Part shown: one piece after another, positions 1 to 8,272 of the stretch
Layout of the letters: each line of letters starts with the position of its first letter
Position numbering within the stretch: the stretch's first letter is position 1
NCBI RefSeq assembly: GCF_001742165.1
Contig: NZ_CP016442.1
Span: forward strand, 2,728,001 to 2,792,000
Reading direction: 5' to 3'
From: Burkholderia stabilis
Lineage (GTDB): Bacteria; Pseudomonadota; Gammaproteobacteria; Burkholderiales; Burkholderiaceae
DNA: 64,000 nt
The notes under the pieces: model-generated
Told to the model about the DNA's origin: nothing
The model's input: the letters and a program-made list of their open reading frames with translations, nothing else
Databases searched by the model: none
Position numbers and translations under genes: made by a program

Positions 1-1115
1 TCGATGTTCTCCACTGGATAGTAGACATTCTCTTTGATGAGTGAATTGCCTCTGGCGACCGCATATTTGACATATGGGACATGCTCGGAGTTCAGGAATG
101 CGGCGGCTGCCCTATATGGAACGACGATAACGCCGTTGCTACTCCAATGTCCTAAATATTGAGATCGCTCTCCGGGTTTGTCGGTAAATGTATAATTGTC
201 TTTCACATACACCCACAGTCCCGTCACCTCGGCTGTTGTTCTGTTCGAATCCACATCCCATGAGAAGCGCACGCTTCCGAGCGCTGCATATATGTTGAAC
301 GAACCCAACGCCCCAGACAAATCGTCAGGTACGCCATTGTTGCGAAGTTGTGCATCCAGTTGAGTTTCAAGTTTTTGTCCAAACGTGCTGTCTACTCTTG
401 AGTATTGAAACTGAAATCGTCGATGAATATCGCGGAGATCGTTCCCGCATATGTCGTCGGTGTAGAGTCTCGCTGCACAGTCTTTATATGGAATCAGTAG
501 TTTGTGAAGTTGGTTTCTGGATTTTTGTGAACGAATCGCTTCATTAATAAGATGATCGAATTGCTGCTTCGCTCGGGGAAAGCGCAGAACCCAATCCAAT
601 TTAATTGTGGACATGTCGTACATGTCGGCGGGGTATGGTTTTCCGTCTTGGTTGATTTCTGATGATTCATCCAAAGAGGTGCGCGAATAATTTAATTTTC
701 CAGAAAACCATCGCTCCATCAGAGCGGCAGATTTGGGGAGGTATATTTTGCGCATTGCTGCGGGAATCTCTTGGATATCGAACGTTGGTACGGAATCATT
801 CTTTTTGGGCTTCACGATGATAGGTCTTTGAGGATCGGAAGCATTGAGCCACGCTTGAAAGCGTGCGAGAGCCTTGCCAGCCCTTTCCAAATCATCAACC
901 ATTTTGTCAAGAGAGTCATGCTTTGGTGCGGCGGAAGCACGTTTGGATTCGGCTAACTTCGGTTTTTGTTGTGTCGGGAGCGGTGGTGCAGGTGTATCCA
1001 TGGATAGCGCAATATTTGGAACGATTATGCATCCATCTTCTCCGTCATGGAGTTTCCATTTCCAAAAAATTTTATTAATTGCGAAATATGGAATTTTACA
1101 TTTATTTGATGGCAT
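1..1115 (-). CDS. DUF6402 family protein, 3' end beyond the window
   Basis: A continuous minus-strand reading frame of 371 codons starts at the ATG at 1113-1115, preceded by GGAG 11 bases upstream, and leaves the window at base 1 without a stop. The N-terminus has an aromatic patch (IPYFAINKIFWKWK), then a Pro-rich linker; the body contains EIPAAMRKIYLPKSAALMER, TIKLDWVLRFPRAKQQFDHL, NNGVPDDLSGALGSFNIYAA and DNYTFTD...QYLGHWSSNGVIVV, which I recognise as the DUF6402 pattern. The function of the family is unknown; members are common in Burkholderia near type VI secretion VgrG loci, so a secreted or secretion-linked role is inference. A second in-frame ATG at 1001 is possible, but residues upstream of it still look family-like. 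AT-rich codon use compared with the rest of the window suggests acquisition by transfer. Confidence 0.8.
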   Translation of the reverse strand, partial: MPSNKCKIPYFAINKIFWKWKLHDGEDGCIIVPNIALSMDTPAPPLPTQQKPKLAESKRASAAPKHDSLDKMVDDLERAGKALARFQAWLNASDPQRPIIVKPKKNDSVPTFDIQEIPAAMRKIYLPKSAALMERWFSGKLNYSRTSLDESSEINQDGKPYPADMYDMSTIKLDWVLRFPRAKQQFDHLINEAIRSQKSRNQLHKLLIPYKDCAARLYTDDICGNDLRDIHRRFQFQYSRVDSTFGQKLETQLDAQLRNNGVPDDLSGALGSFNIYAALGSVRFSWDVDSNRTTAEVTGLWVYVKDNYTFTDKPGERSQYLGHWSSNGVIVVPYRAAAAFLNSEHVPYVKYAVARGNSLIKENVYYPVENI

Positions 1116-1174
1116 TTCTGCTTTGGCTCCGACGATGTTGAGCGGTACATGATATGCCTGTTACGCTATCGTGG

Positions 1175-1241
1175 TTTTTGCTCGAAAATCAATCGGACCA
1201 GTTCGAATGTTTATCAGGGTGATTGATTTTTGAGCCAAAAA
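1175..1241. repeat. Inverted repeat with 26-nt loop
   Basis: The arm at 1175-1194 (TTTTTGCTCGAAAATCAATC) is nearly the reverse complement of 1221-1241, with one mismatch and one bulged base; the loop is 1195-1220. It lies just upstream of the DUF6402 gene at the edge of the AT-rich segment. It could be a terminator-like dyad, an operator or a relic of a mobile-element end; the sequence does not decide. Confidence 0.5.
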
Positions 1242-1747
1242 TAATCTGTATTTCCCTGGTCATGTAATTGAGCTGGAATCGTGAGATCGTCGATACGCAT
1301 GTTCACACCGAAAGGAGTTTCACCTTTTTGACGTTTGTCTTGGTAAGGCAATTGAGTCGAGCGTCAGCCTGCACTCAAACCACAAACTTGAGGTGACAGG
1401 TACTCGGTGAATTATGAGCGAGTGATCAAAGGCGATCTGCGTCTCGCGAACGACGCCTACGCATCTTGAAATGAGCGTCGGCGTATCGCCACGACGCTCG
1501 TACAGCTGAAGTCCACCGGGGCGGTGTCGACGCTTGTGGGGTGTTTCGAATTTCGCGATGCGAGGACGACCAACTGGATGATGGTCGAGGCATTGCCGAC
1601 CGAAGATTGGCCACAAGAATGCGTGACTCGAGCGCCTCCACTACGAAACGCTCGCTGCGCTACAAGTATTTCTGATGCATGCCGAGTTGACCAAGCCGGC
1701 TTGATGGCGTGAAGGTCCGGATCGATGCAGCCGGACCCTCACCCGCA
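1242..1747. other. Gene-poor junction between AT-rich island and core
   Basis: About 500 bases without a supportable gene. Only short open frames occur, none with a ribosome binding site and recognisable product. Composition rises from AT-rich to the GC-rich background across this stretch, so it probably holds decayed sequence at the island boundary. I see no transposase, tRNA or clear att duplication in it. Confidence 0.5.
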
Positions 1748-1867
1748 TCAATCCCAATGCCGGTGATGGTAATACCCGCCACCGCCGTAATACCCGCCGT
1801 CCGGCACGACGATACAGCCGCTCAACAGCACGGCGATACCGGCAATCAGCAAAAGGGTTTTCTTCAT
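1748..1867 (-). CDS. Small lipoprotein with Gly/Tyr-rich tail
   Basis: Encodes a 39-residue protein starting MKKTLLLIAGIAVLLSGC, a textbook type II signal peptide with lipobox LSGC (acylated Cys at residue 18). The mature part is only about 20 residues and ends in a Gly-Tyr run and HHRHWD. The ATG at 1865-1867 has AGGTGAGCGCC directly upstream, a good ribosome binding site, which favours it over an upstream in-frame ATG. Short lipoproteins of this type are frequent in Burkholderia and have no assigned role. Outer-membrane location is expected from residue +2 not being Asp (inference). Confidence 0.75.
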   Translation of the reverse strand: MKKTLLLIAGIAVLLSGCIVVPDGGYYGGGGYYHHRHWD

Positions 1868-2018
1868 GGCGCTCACCTGCTCGGGTTCGATATGAAACCC
1901 AGCATAGCGAGCGCCCGCAACACGGGCTGTAAGCATTGGTATCCCTGCTGCGCATTGCGTAACGGCGCATTATTCCGGTCAAAATGACCGTAACAAATGC
2001 CCCAAACAGCAGACGTTT

Positions 2019-3377
2019 TCAGGCCGCGACGACCCTGTTTCGCCCCGCATCCTTCGCGCGATACAGCGCGGCATCGGCGGCTTCGATCAATGCGTCGGGC
2101 GTCGACAGATCGTCGGCCGACACGGTCGCACAGCCGACGCTCACGCTCACGCGCCCGGCCGGCGACGCAGGCATCGCGAGATCGAGCCGCAACACGGCTT
2201 CGCGCGCTTCTTCGGCAACGACCCGCGCCCCGCGCGCCCCGGTGTTCGGCAACACGATCGCGAATTCCTCGCCGCCGTAACGCGCAACGATATCCGCTGG
2301 CCGTCTCACCGCGCCGGCCAGCGCATTCGCGACCGCGATCAGGCACGCATCGCCCTTCACGTGACCGAACGCATCGTTGTATGCCTTGAAGCGATCGACG
2401 TCGACCATCAGCAGCGACAGCGGCTCGCCTTGCCGCCGCGCCTGCAGGAACAGCGTATGGAAGTGATCGTTGAAGTGACTGCGGTTGAACGCGCCCGTCA
2501 GGCCGTCGCGCGCGGAGGATCGGACCAGCGTCGCGTGCGCTTCGAACAGTTGCTGATACAACATCGTCACTTCCCATGCGAGCACGCACACGAGCACGCC
2601 GGGCGTGAACATGCTGAACACGCGCGCGACATACCAGCCGACCGTGAAACGGTTCGTGGTCAGCAGGTTCAGCGTCGTGTCGGTGAGGCATGCGAGCACC
2701 GCGATCGCGAGCCACAGGTCGAGCGTCGTGCGCAGCCGGCCGGTCACCAGCACGGCAACGAGCGCAAGCGCATTGAGTATCCACACGACGAGCGCGACGC
2801 CGTTGACGGGCAGCACGGCCGCGTCGCCGGGCGGATGGAACGCGGGCGGCAGCGACACGTTCAGCGCGAGCGCGCACAGCAGCGCGGCCGCGACGGCCGG
2901 GCCGCCGACCAGTGCGACGGCCCACCGGCGCGTCTGTTTCTCGCCGACCGGTGCTTGCGTCAGCCGCTCGCGTGCGAGCAGCGCGGCCATCACGAGGCAC
3001 GGAAAGCCCGCATGCCAGAAGACCCACATCCACGCGGCGCTTTGCGGACGTGCGCCGAGCAGGCCCTGCGGCGCGAACACGCCGGGAAAGGTGAGCAACT
3101 GCAGTGCAACGGCGAGCGCGGTGAACGCATAGGCGCCGCCGAGCGCGCCGAGTACCGGCTGGCGCGTCACGGTGAATTGCGCGCCGAGGAAGAACGCCGC
3201 GATGCTCGCGGTCGTGAACACGGTGAGCGCGCACATCGGCATGAACGGCTCGACGACCGGGAGCGTGACATTCGCATGCGGGGCAGCGATCCCGAGCGCG
3301 AGCAGGATGACGAGCGCCGTCAGCGCGCCGAACCAGAGCTGGCGGCGCGTCGTGTGCTGGATCAGGATGCCTTCCAT
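2019..3377 (-). CDS. Diguanylate cyclase with N-terminal MASE4-type membrane sensor
   Basis: 452 residues. Residues 1-290 carry about eight hydrophobic segments resembling a MASE4 membrane sensor; residues ~290-452 are a GGDEF domain with signature GGEEF at 368-372 and an inhibitory-site RxxD (RPAD) at 359-362, five residues upstream as in product-inhibited enzymes. It should make cyclic di-GMP from two GTP at the inner membrane, with allosteric feedback through the I-site. Start codon ATG at 3375-3377, followed by MEGILIQHTTRRQLW. It stands alone between a lipoprotein gene and a DUF2795 gene on the same strand, so the signal sensed is unknown. Confidence 0.93.
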   Translation of the reverse strand: MEGILIQHTTRRQLWFGALTALVILLALGIAAPHANVTLPVVEPFMPMCALTVFTTASIAAFFLGAQFTVTRQPVLGALGGAYAFTALAVALQLLTFPGVFAPQGLLGARPQSAAWMWVFWHAGFPCLVMAALLARERLTQAPVGEKQTRRWAVALVGGPAVAAALLCALALNVSLPPAFHPPGDAAVLPVNGVALVVWILNALALVAVLVTGRLRTTLDLWLAIAVLACLTDTTLNLLTTNRFTVGWYVARVFSMFTPGVLVCVLAWEVTMLYQQLFEAHATLVRSSARDGLTGAFNRSHFNDHFHTLFLQARRQGEPLSLLMVDVDRFKAYNDAFGHVKGDACLIAVANALAGAVRRPADIVARYGGEEFAIVLPNTGARGARVVAEEAREAVLRLDLAMPASPAGRVSVSVGCATVSADDLSTPDALIEAADAALYRAKDAGRNRVVAA

Positions 3378-3486
3378 GGAGTCCCCCGGACACGCGTGCG
3401 CAAACGCCCGGTCTTGCGCCGGGCGATACGCATCCGGTCGCGGCGCGACCGGTGCGGCCCGATCCTATCGCGTTATTCGCGCGCGC

Positions 3487-3735
3487 TCAAATGCCGAGCC
3501 CCGGGCCGAAGTTGCCGGCGACCCAGTGCGTGACGGCATCGACGTTCGCGTAGTCCTGTTCGGGCAGGCCGTCGAGCATCGACAGCACTTCGTTGCTGGC
3601 GCCGGCATCGCGCGCGGCGTCGACGATCGCATCCTTGTTCGCCGGGTAGCGGACGGCCGCCAGCACGTCGGCGATCTGCAGATCGATCGTTTCGTGAGGG
3701 ATATCGTGCGGAGGGGAAGCGGGCTGGTCGTTCAC
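3487..3735 (-). CDS. DUF2795 domain protein
   Basis: 82 residues from a GTG start at 3733-3735. The segment LQIADVLAAVRYPANKDAIV followed by DAARDAGASNEVLSMLDGLP and YANVDAVTH matches the DUF2795 pattern, a small helical domain of unknown function found once or twice per protein in actinobacteria and proteobacteria. The frame stays open far upstream, but only this part resembles the family and upstream sequence has no start with a ribosome binding site, so I use the GTG. No clear Shine-Dalgarno is visible, hence some doubt about the exact start. Confidence 0.75.
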   Translation of the reverse strand: MNDQPASPPHDIPHETIDLQIADVLAAVRYPANKDAIVDAARDAGASNEVLSMLDGLPEQDYANVDAVTHWVAGNFGPGLGI

Positions 3736-3857
3736 GGCGGCGTCTCGCTGGTTGGGCGCGAATCGGATCGAAGCGGGAGCGTTGCGCCCAAGGCGGCGCA
3801 TCACGGATTGCGCGACTTGAGGCGGCCGGCACGCCCTTCTGGGGAACGGCGATCGAC

Positions 3858-4028
3858 TCAATGCCCGCGTCGCACGCGGCGCCACGGATGTTTCCAGTCG
3901 ATATGCGGTGCGTTTTCGTCGCGCGGATGCTGACGCCGGTGCTCCTGCCAGAGTTCGTCGGAGAACAGCGCCGCGACGATCACGAGCGGCAGCACGAGGA
4001 AAATTCCGAGTATGACTTGCTCGAACAC
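3858..4028 (-). CDS. Small single-pass membrane protein
   Basis: A 56-residue frame starts with GTG at 4026-4028, preceded by a near-perfect AAGGAGG seven bases upstream. Residues 5-22 (VILGIFLVLPLVIVAALF) form one transmembrane helix, followed by a charged cytosolic-type tail rich in His, Arg and Trp (DELWQEHRRQHPRDE, then HIDWKHPWRRVRRGH). Too short and with a non-ATG start, it is easily missed. No family is recognised. It ends about 120 bases before the DUF2795 gene on the same strand, so the two may be cotranscribed. Confidence 0.7.
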   Translation of the reverse strand: MFEQVILGIFLVLPLVIVAALFSDELWQEHRRQHPRDENAPHIDWKHPWRRVRRGH

Positions 4029-4179
4029 GATAGCCTCCTTGCGGTGGCAGGAACCCTTGCTCCCATTCTAGGCTCTGAACCTCGCCCGCGTTCAACTTCT
4101 TACAGTGCGGAACGGGCCCGGGCGCAGCCGTGCCGAACGGGCGTTCCGCACGTGCGCCGGCATCAAAAAGGACATGAAC

Positions 4180-4722
4180 ATGCAACTCCAGAACGATACC
4201 AACACACTCGCGCTGCGGCCGCTGGAGCGCCAGGACTTGCGCTTCGTCCACGAGCTGAACAACGACGCGAAGATCATGCGCTACTGGTTCGAGGAGCCGT
4301 ATGAAACCTTCTCGGAACTGTCACAACTGTACGACCGTCACGTGCACGACCAGCGCGAGCGCCGTTTCGTCACGGTCGACGCGCAAGGCGAACTGGTCGG
4401 CCTCGTCGAGCTGATCGAGCTCGACTACATCCACCGCCGCGGCGAGTTCCAGATCATCATCGCGCCGCAGTGCCAGGGGCGCGGTTATGCCGGCCAGGCG
4501 ACGCGACTCGCGATCGAGTACGCGTTCAAGGTGCTGAACATGCGCAAGCTCTACCTGATTGTCGATACGTCGAATGCGGCGGCGATTCACGTGTACGAAA
4601 AATGCGGATTCCAGCACGAGGCCGAATTGAAGGAAGAATTTTTCGGAAACGGCGCGTATCACAACGCTTATCGCATGTGCATCTTTCAGCGCGATTATTT
4701 CGAGCGTCAGCAATCGGCTTGA
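4180..4722 (+). CDS. speG: Spermidine N1-acetyltransferase (SpeG)
   Basis: 180 residues of the GNAT fold, close to SpeG throughout: [69 protein letters not shown] (acetyl-CoA-binding loop) and [20 protein letters not shown]. It transfers acetyl from acetyl-CoA to spermidine or spermine, relieving polyamine excess. Two ATGs lie close together; AAGGA is one base from the first (4174) and seven bases from the second (4180), so the second is the better start. A GC-rich hairpin follows the stop. No partner genes adjoin. Confidence 0.93.
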   Translation: MQLQNDTNTLALRPLERQDLRFVHELNNDAKIMRYWFEEPYETFSELSQLYDRHVHDQRERRFVTVDAQGELVGLVELIELDYIHRRGEFQIIIAPQCQGRGYAGQATRLAIEYAFKVLNMRKLYLIVDTSNAAAIHVYEKCGFQHEAELKEEFFGNGAYHNAYRMCIFQRDYFERQQSA

Positions 4723-4751
4723 ATAAAGCCGGGTAAACACGATGACGAAAT

Positions 4752-4778
4752 GCGCCCGCGGAGCCACGCCGCGGGCGC
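4752..4778 (+). terminator. GC-rich hairpin after speG
   Basis: GCGCCCGCGG at 4752-4761 pairs perfectly with CCGCGGGCGC at 4769-4778 across a seven-base loop, 30 bases after the speG stop. There is no T-run, so it may be a weak or Rho-assisted terminator or an mRNA 3'-stabilising hairpin. Confidence 0.55.
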
Positions 4779-5223
4779 CTGATGCATGCGGGGAAACACG
4801 GATAAATACGGATGCGCTTATACCTGGCATTCTTCTTGTATCAGGTAAATGCGATTCCGCGTTGCGGTAAAGTCGAATCGTTTCGGATGACTTTATGTGC
4901 AGTGCATCAAAATGATCCGGATAGCGAAATGGATTATCCAAACCGTTCAATCGCCGGATTGTAAATTTGCTGAAAGCCTTGCCGGATAACGCTCTGTGCC
5001 CGGCGTCACGGATCTGTCCGCCGCGCGGCAGGCGTTGCCCCATGCGCGCATCGCATGAAAAACGGGCTGCGCACGGGGTGCGACAATCCGCCGCTATTGC
5101 GGTCGCACAACAAATGTGCTTGCTATCGCTTGCCGGTCTTCTAAAGTGAAAAACGCGGGTTGACGATCATCTTTAAACACATAGCTAACCCAAGCCTGGT
5201 GCCCGCAAGCCTGGAGACAGAAC
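4779..5223. other. Intergenic region without a gene
   Basis: About 445 bases between the speG hairpin and the next start. No frame on either strand has both a ribosome binding site and protein-like composition. It is slightly AT-richer than the neighbours and should hold the promoter of the gene at 5224. Confidence 0.5.
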
Positions 5224-5571
5224 ATGATGAAGCGTACCGGTATCCTTTTTGCCCTCGTCGGCGCATTTTGCGCGGTGTCGATTGCCCAGGCCGGCGGTGA
5301 TTCGGCCGTCAAGCCGAAGCAGGAAATCCAGCTGACGAAGAACGCATGGGGCTGTCTGTCGAAAGACAATCTGGATTCCGTACTGAGTCACGAGCGCGAC
5401 GGCAAGTCGCAGGCGAAGCAGCAGTACTTCGACGACTACCGCTGCCTGTCGGTGCCGGAAGGCCAGCGCTTCCGCGTGGTGTCGGTCGATCAGGGAGACG
5501 TGCAGTTCGTCAGCGCCGACAACAGCGACCAGCAAGGCCTCTGGACCGATTCGCGCTTCGTCAAGCAATAA
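5224..5571 (+). CDS. Secreted or periplasmic protein of unknown function
   Basis: 115 residues. The N-terminus MMKRTGILFALVGAFCAVSI and following AQA-GG form a Sec signal peptide with probable cleavage after residue 23 (AQA). The mature domain of ~92 residues has two cysteines (GCLS and YRCLS) that could form one disulfide. GGAGAC lies just upstream of the ATG pair at 5224 and 5227; either ATG would serve. I do not recognise the family. It stands alone between two intergenic gaps. Confidence 0.75.
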   Translation: MMKRTGILFALVGAFCAVSIAQAGGDSAVKPKQEIQLTKNAWGCLSKDNLDSVLSHERDGKSQAKQQYFDDYRCLSVPEGQRFRVVSVDQGDVQFVSADNSDQQGLWTDSRFVKQ

Positions 5572-5759
5572 CCCGCGCAGTCATCGCGCAGTCGCACGAC
5601 GCGCGAGCGCGCCGGCCGGAGTCCGGCGGCGCGAACCGAACACGGCCCGGCGGATGTCGGGCCGTTGCACTGTGGGGCGCGCATGACACGCGCCGGACGG
5701 CGCGCATTCGGTATCATCACGGCCCGACCGAACCGAATGCCCGCCCGGGCCGTATCCGC

Positions 5760-6314
5760 ATGGCGCTGAAATCCACGATCTACAAAGCCGAACTGCAAAT
5801 CGCCGACATGGATCGGCATTACTACGCCGATCACGCGCTGACGGTGGCGCGCCATCCGTCGGAAACCGACGACCGGATGATGGTGCGCATCGTCGCGTTC
5901 GCGCTGTTCGCGCACGAGCGGCTCGAATTCTGCAAGGGGCTGTCGGACGTCGATGAGCCCGATCTGTGGCAGAAGGACCTGACGGGCGCGATCGACGTCT
6001 GGATCGAGGCCGGCCAGCCGGACGAACGGCGCATCTCGAAGGCGTCCGGCCGCGCCGGGCAGGTCACGGTGATCGCCTATGGCGGCAAGACGTCGGATAT
6101 CTGGTGGCAGGGCGTGCGCAGCAAGGTCGAGCGGCTGCGCAACGTGCAGGTGCTGTCGCTTGCCGACGGCGTCGCGACCGCGCTCGGGCAGCTCGCGGAG
6201 CGCACGATGCGCCTGCAATGCACGGTGCAGGACGGCGCGGCGTGGATCTCGAGCGCCGACCACGATCCGGTCGCGGTCGAATGGACGGTGCTGAAGGCGC
6301 GCGCGGACGCGTGA
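5760..6314 (+). CDS. yaeQ: YaeQ family protein
   Basis: 184 residues beginning MALKSTIYKAELQIADMDRH, the conserved start of YaeQ proteins. Other family landmarks are LTVARHPSETDDRMMVRIVA, FCKGLSDVDEPDLW and DIWWQGVRSKVERLRNVQV. YaeQ adopts a PD-(D/E)XK nuclease-like fold; the conserved acidic residues and Lys of such an active site are plausible here, but catalytic activity of the family is not established. The ATG at 5760 is used because the conserved family start begins there, although the frame is open upstream. Confidence 0.9.
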   Translation: MALKSTIYKAELQIADMDRHYYADHALTVARHPSETDDRMMVRIVAFALFAHERLEFCKGLSDVDEPDLWQKDLTGAIDVWIEAGQPDERRISKASGRAGQVTVIAYGGKTSDIWWQGVRSKVERLRNVQVLSLADGVATALGQLAERTMRLQCTVQDGAAWISSADHDPVAVEWTVLKARADA

Positions 6315-6335
6315 CGGCCCGCGCTCCGGCCGCGT

Positions 6336-6749
6336 TCAGCCGATCGCGGCCGGCGGCCCCTTGAATTCCAGCATGTTGCCTTCGGGATCGAACAGGTAGA
6401 TCGACGGCCCGTAGCCGCCGGCGCCGTAGCGCTCCGCGGGCGCGCCCGGCGGCGCACCATGCGCGGCGAAATGCGCGATCAGCGCGTCGGGATCGAACGG
6501 CTCGACGCGCAGGCACAGGTGATCGAGGTTGCGCCCGGTGCCGGGCGGGCCGCTGTCGGGACGGTCGATCGGGCCGCCGACCGACAGCAGGTCGATCAGC
6601 GCATCGCCGGCGCGCAACTGCACGAGGCCCAGGTCGGGCTGTTCCTTCTCCACGTGGCAACCGACGGCGTCGCAGTAAAAGCGCGTCATCGCGGCCATGT
6701 CGGTCACGCGCAGCACGATGTGATCGATCGCGCGGATGGTGGGCTTCAT
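6336..6749 (-). CDS. VOC (glyoxalase/bleomycin resistance) superfamily protein
   Basis: 137 residues with two paired beta-alpha-beta modules. The expected metal-ligand positions are present: His in IDHIVLRVTDM near the start, His in LDHLCLRVEPFDPD mid-protein, and Glu in YLFDPEGNMLEFKGP at the end. Such proteins act as isomerases, dioxygenases or drug-binding proteins; the sequence does not fix a substrate. It converges with yaeQ, 21 bases apart end to end, and is read toward it. Confidence 0.88.
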   Translation of the reverse strand: MKPTIRAIDHIVLRVTDMAAMTRFYCDAVGCHVEKEQPDLGLVQLRAGDALIDLLSVGGPIDRPDSGPPGTGRNLDHLCLRVEPFDPDALIAHFAAHGAPPGAPAERYGAGGYGPSIYLFDPEGNMLEFKGPPAAIG

Positions 6750-6838
6750 GGGCGGATACTCCTTCGCAGTCGACGAGCATCGAGTGTAGACGCATCGCGC
6801 CTGCGCCGCCGGCTGGAACGCGGCACAATCGACAGACG

Positions 6839-6905
6839 AAAAAAAGCCCGTTCACGCAGAGCGGAACGGGCTTAATCCATATCAGGAGGAGACATGGAGG
6901 AGACA
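6839..6905 (-). ncRNA. Candidate small RNA with two anti-Shine-Dalgarno motifs
   Basis: On the minus strand a sigma-70-like promoter is followed within seven bases by a short transcript containing a direct repeat of UGUCUCCUCC (two copies, one base apart, 6882-6902). A perfect 10-bp stem follows (AAGCCCGTTC at 6844-6853 pairing with 6864-6873), then a run of seven U (6839-6845). Promoter, exposed CUCCUCC seeds and intrinsic terminator add up to an sRNA of about 67 nt able to pair with ribosome binding sites of many mRNAs. CUCCUCC-bearing anti-SD sRNAs are known in several proteobacteria; identity with a named Burkholderia sRNA is not claimed. Expression is untested. Confidence 0.72.
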
Positions 6906-6911
6906 GTTCCA

Positions 6912-6940
6912 ACTATACACACGGCGATGGTGCGACGCAA
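6912..6940 (-). promoter_or_regulatory. Sigma-70 promoter of the candidate sRNA
   Basis: Minus strand: -35 TTGCGT (6935-6940), a spacer of exactly 17 bases, and -10 TATAGT (6912-6917). Each hexamer differs from consensus at one or two positions. The predicted start at about 6905 lies directly before the CUCCUCC repeat. Confidence 0.7.
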
Positions 6941-7139
6941 TATTTCGAATGCAAAAAAACGTCAGGACGGCGATTTGTCGCATCCGCACTGCAGCAAAAT
7001 AGTGACGGGACGATGACGAAACCCGCGCTGGAACAGCCGGCGCGGGCGTTTTGCCGGATTTATTTTCGGGTGATGCGGCCCCGGTTAGCCGGGTCGAATC
7101 ACAGAGCAAGATTCAGGGCGCGACGGCACGTGCCGATGT

Positions 7140-7164
7140 CTAGAGTAGGCACCATCTACACTAG
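7140..7164 (+). promoter_or_regulatory. Inverted repeat upstream of ada, possible Ada operator
   Basis: CTAGAGTAG (7140-7148) and CTACACTAG (7156-7164) are inverted repeats with one mismatch and a seven-base spacer, ending 16 bases before the ada start codon. Methylated Ada activates its own promoter, so a site here is plausible. It does not match the E. coli Ada box, and assignment is inference. Confidence 0.4.
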
Positions 7165-7180
7165 AGAGTGCGAGGTTCAG

Positions 7181-8272
7181 ATGAAAACCGCCTATCCGAC
7201 CGACGATGCCCGCTGGGGCGCCGTGACCGAGCGCGATCCGCATGCGGACGGCGCGTTCTTCTATGCCGTGCGCACGACCGGCGTGTTCTGCCGCCCGACC
7301 TGCGCGTCGCGGCTGCCGCGCCGAGAGAATGTGTCCTTCTTCGCCGATCCGGCGGCCGCGCGTGCGGCCGGCTTCCGGCCCTGCAAGCGCTGCCAGCCGG
7401 AAGGGCTGCCGCGCGAGCTCGAGATCGTCAACCGCGCGTGCGCGGTGCTCGACGCGCATGCCGAGCGGCTCACGCTGCAGCAACTGAGCGACGCCGTTCA
7501 CGTGAGCTCGTTCCACCTTCAGCGACTCTTCAAGCGCGTGGTCGGCGTGTCGCCGCGGCAGTATCAGGCCGCGCAGCGCGGCGCCGCGCTGCGGCAGGCG
7601 CTGCAAAGCGGGCAGCCGGTCACGCAGGCGGCCGTCGACGCGGGCTTCAACTCGCCGTCGCGGCTTTACGCGTCGGTGCCGCGCGAGCTCGGGATGGCGC
7701 CGTCCGCGTTCCGCCGCCAGGGCGCCGGCCTGCGGATCGACTATGCGACCGCGTCGACGTCGCTCGGCACGGTGCTGGTTGCCGCGACCGAACAGGGCAT
7801 CTGCCGGATCGCATTCGGCGACGAACCGGCGTCGCTCGTCGGCGAACTGAAGGACGCGTTCGCGCGCGCCGAGCTGGTCGAATCGTCCGAGCGGCTCGCG
7901 CCGTTCGTGGCGCAGATCCGCGCGTATCTGGACGGCACGCGGCACGCGTTCGACCTGCCGCTCGACATCGCGCCGACGGCGTTTCAGCAGCGCGTGTGGG
8001 AAGCGCTGACGCATATTCCGTACGGCGAAACGCGCAGTTATTCGGAGATTGCCGAAGCGCTCGGCTCACCGCGCGCGGTGCGGGCCGTTGCGTCCGCGTG
8101 TGCGTCGAACCCGGTCGCGCTCGCGATCCCGTGCCATCGTGTCGTGCAAAAGGGCGGCGCGCTCGCCGGGTATCGCTGGGGCGTGCGCCGCAAGGAGACG
8201 CTGCTCGCCTCCGAGGCGCGTCATGCCAATCACGATGAAACCGAATCCATTGCGGAGGGAAGTGCGGTTTGA
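7181..8272 (+). CDS. ada: Bifunctional DNA repair protein / regulator Ada
   Basis: 363 residues with the full Ada architecture: N-terminal zinc domain with four Cys ligands (C37, C41, C68, C71; FCRPTCASR and PCKRC), where the first Cys accepts methyl from phosphotriesters; an AraC-type helix-turn-helix (~80-175); and an O6-alkylguanine-DNA methyltransferase domain with acceptor C318 in IPCHRVVQKGGALAGYRWG. Methylated Ada becomes a transcription activator of the adaptive response. The ATG at 7181 is chosen because the zinc domain begins just after it. The stop codon overlaps the alkA start, giving a two-gene operon. Confidence 0.96.
   Translation: MKTAYPTDDARWGAVTERDPHADGAFFYAVRTTGVFCRPTCASRLPRRENVSFFADPAAARAAGFRPCKRCQPEGLPRELEIVNRACAVLDAHAERLTLQQLSDAVHVSSFHLQRLFKRVVGVSPRQYQAAQRGAALRQALQSGQPVTQAAVDAGFNSPSRLYASVPRELGMAPSAFRRQGAGLRIDYATASTSLGTVLVAATEQGICRIAFGDEPASLVGELKDAFARAELVESSERLAPFVAQIRAYLDGTRHAFDLPLDIAPTAFQQRVWEALTHIPYGETRSYSEIAEALGSPRAVRAVASACASNPVALAIPCHRVVQKGGALAGYRWGVRRKETLLASEARHANHDETESIAEGSAV

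Noticed and set aside
1320..1720. Several short overlapping frames on both strands
   Set aside because: No ribosome sites, no family resemblance and mutual overlap; probably decayed boundary sequence.
6894..7016. 40-codon plus-strand frame with AGGAGGAGAC before its ATG
   Set aside because: The strong ribosome site is the complement of the CUCCUCC repeat of the candidate sRNA, and the peptide has no protein-like pattern.
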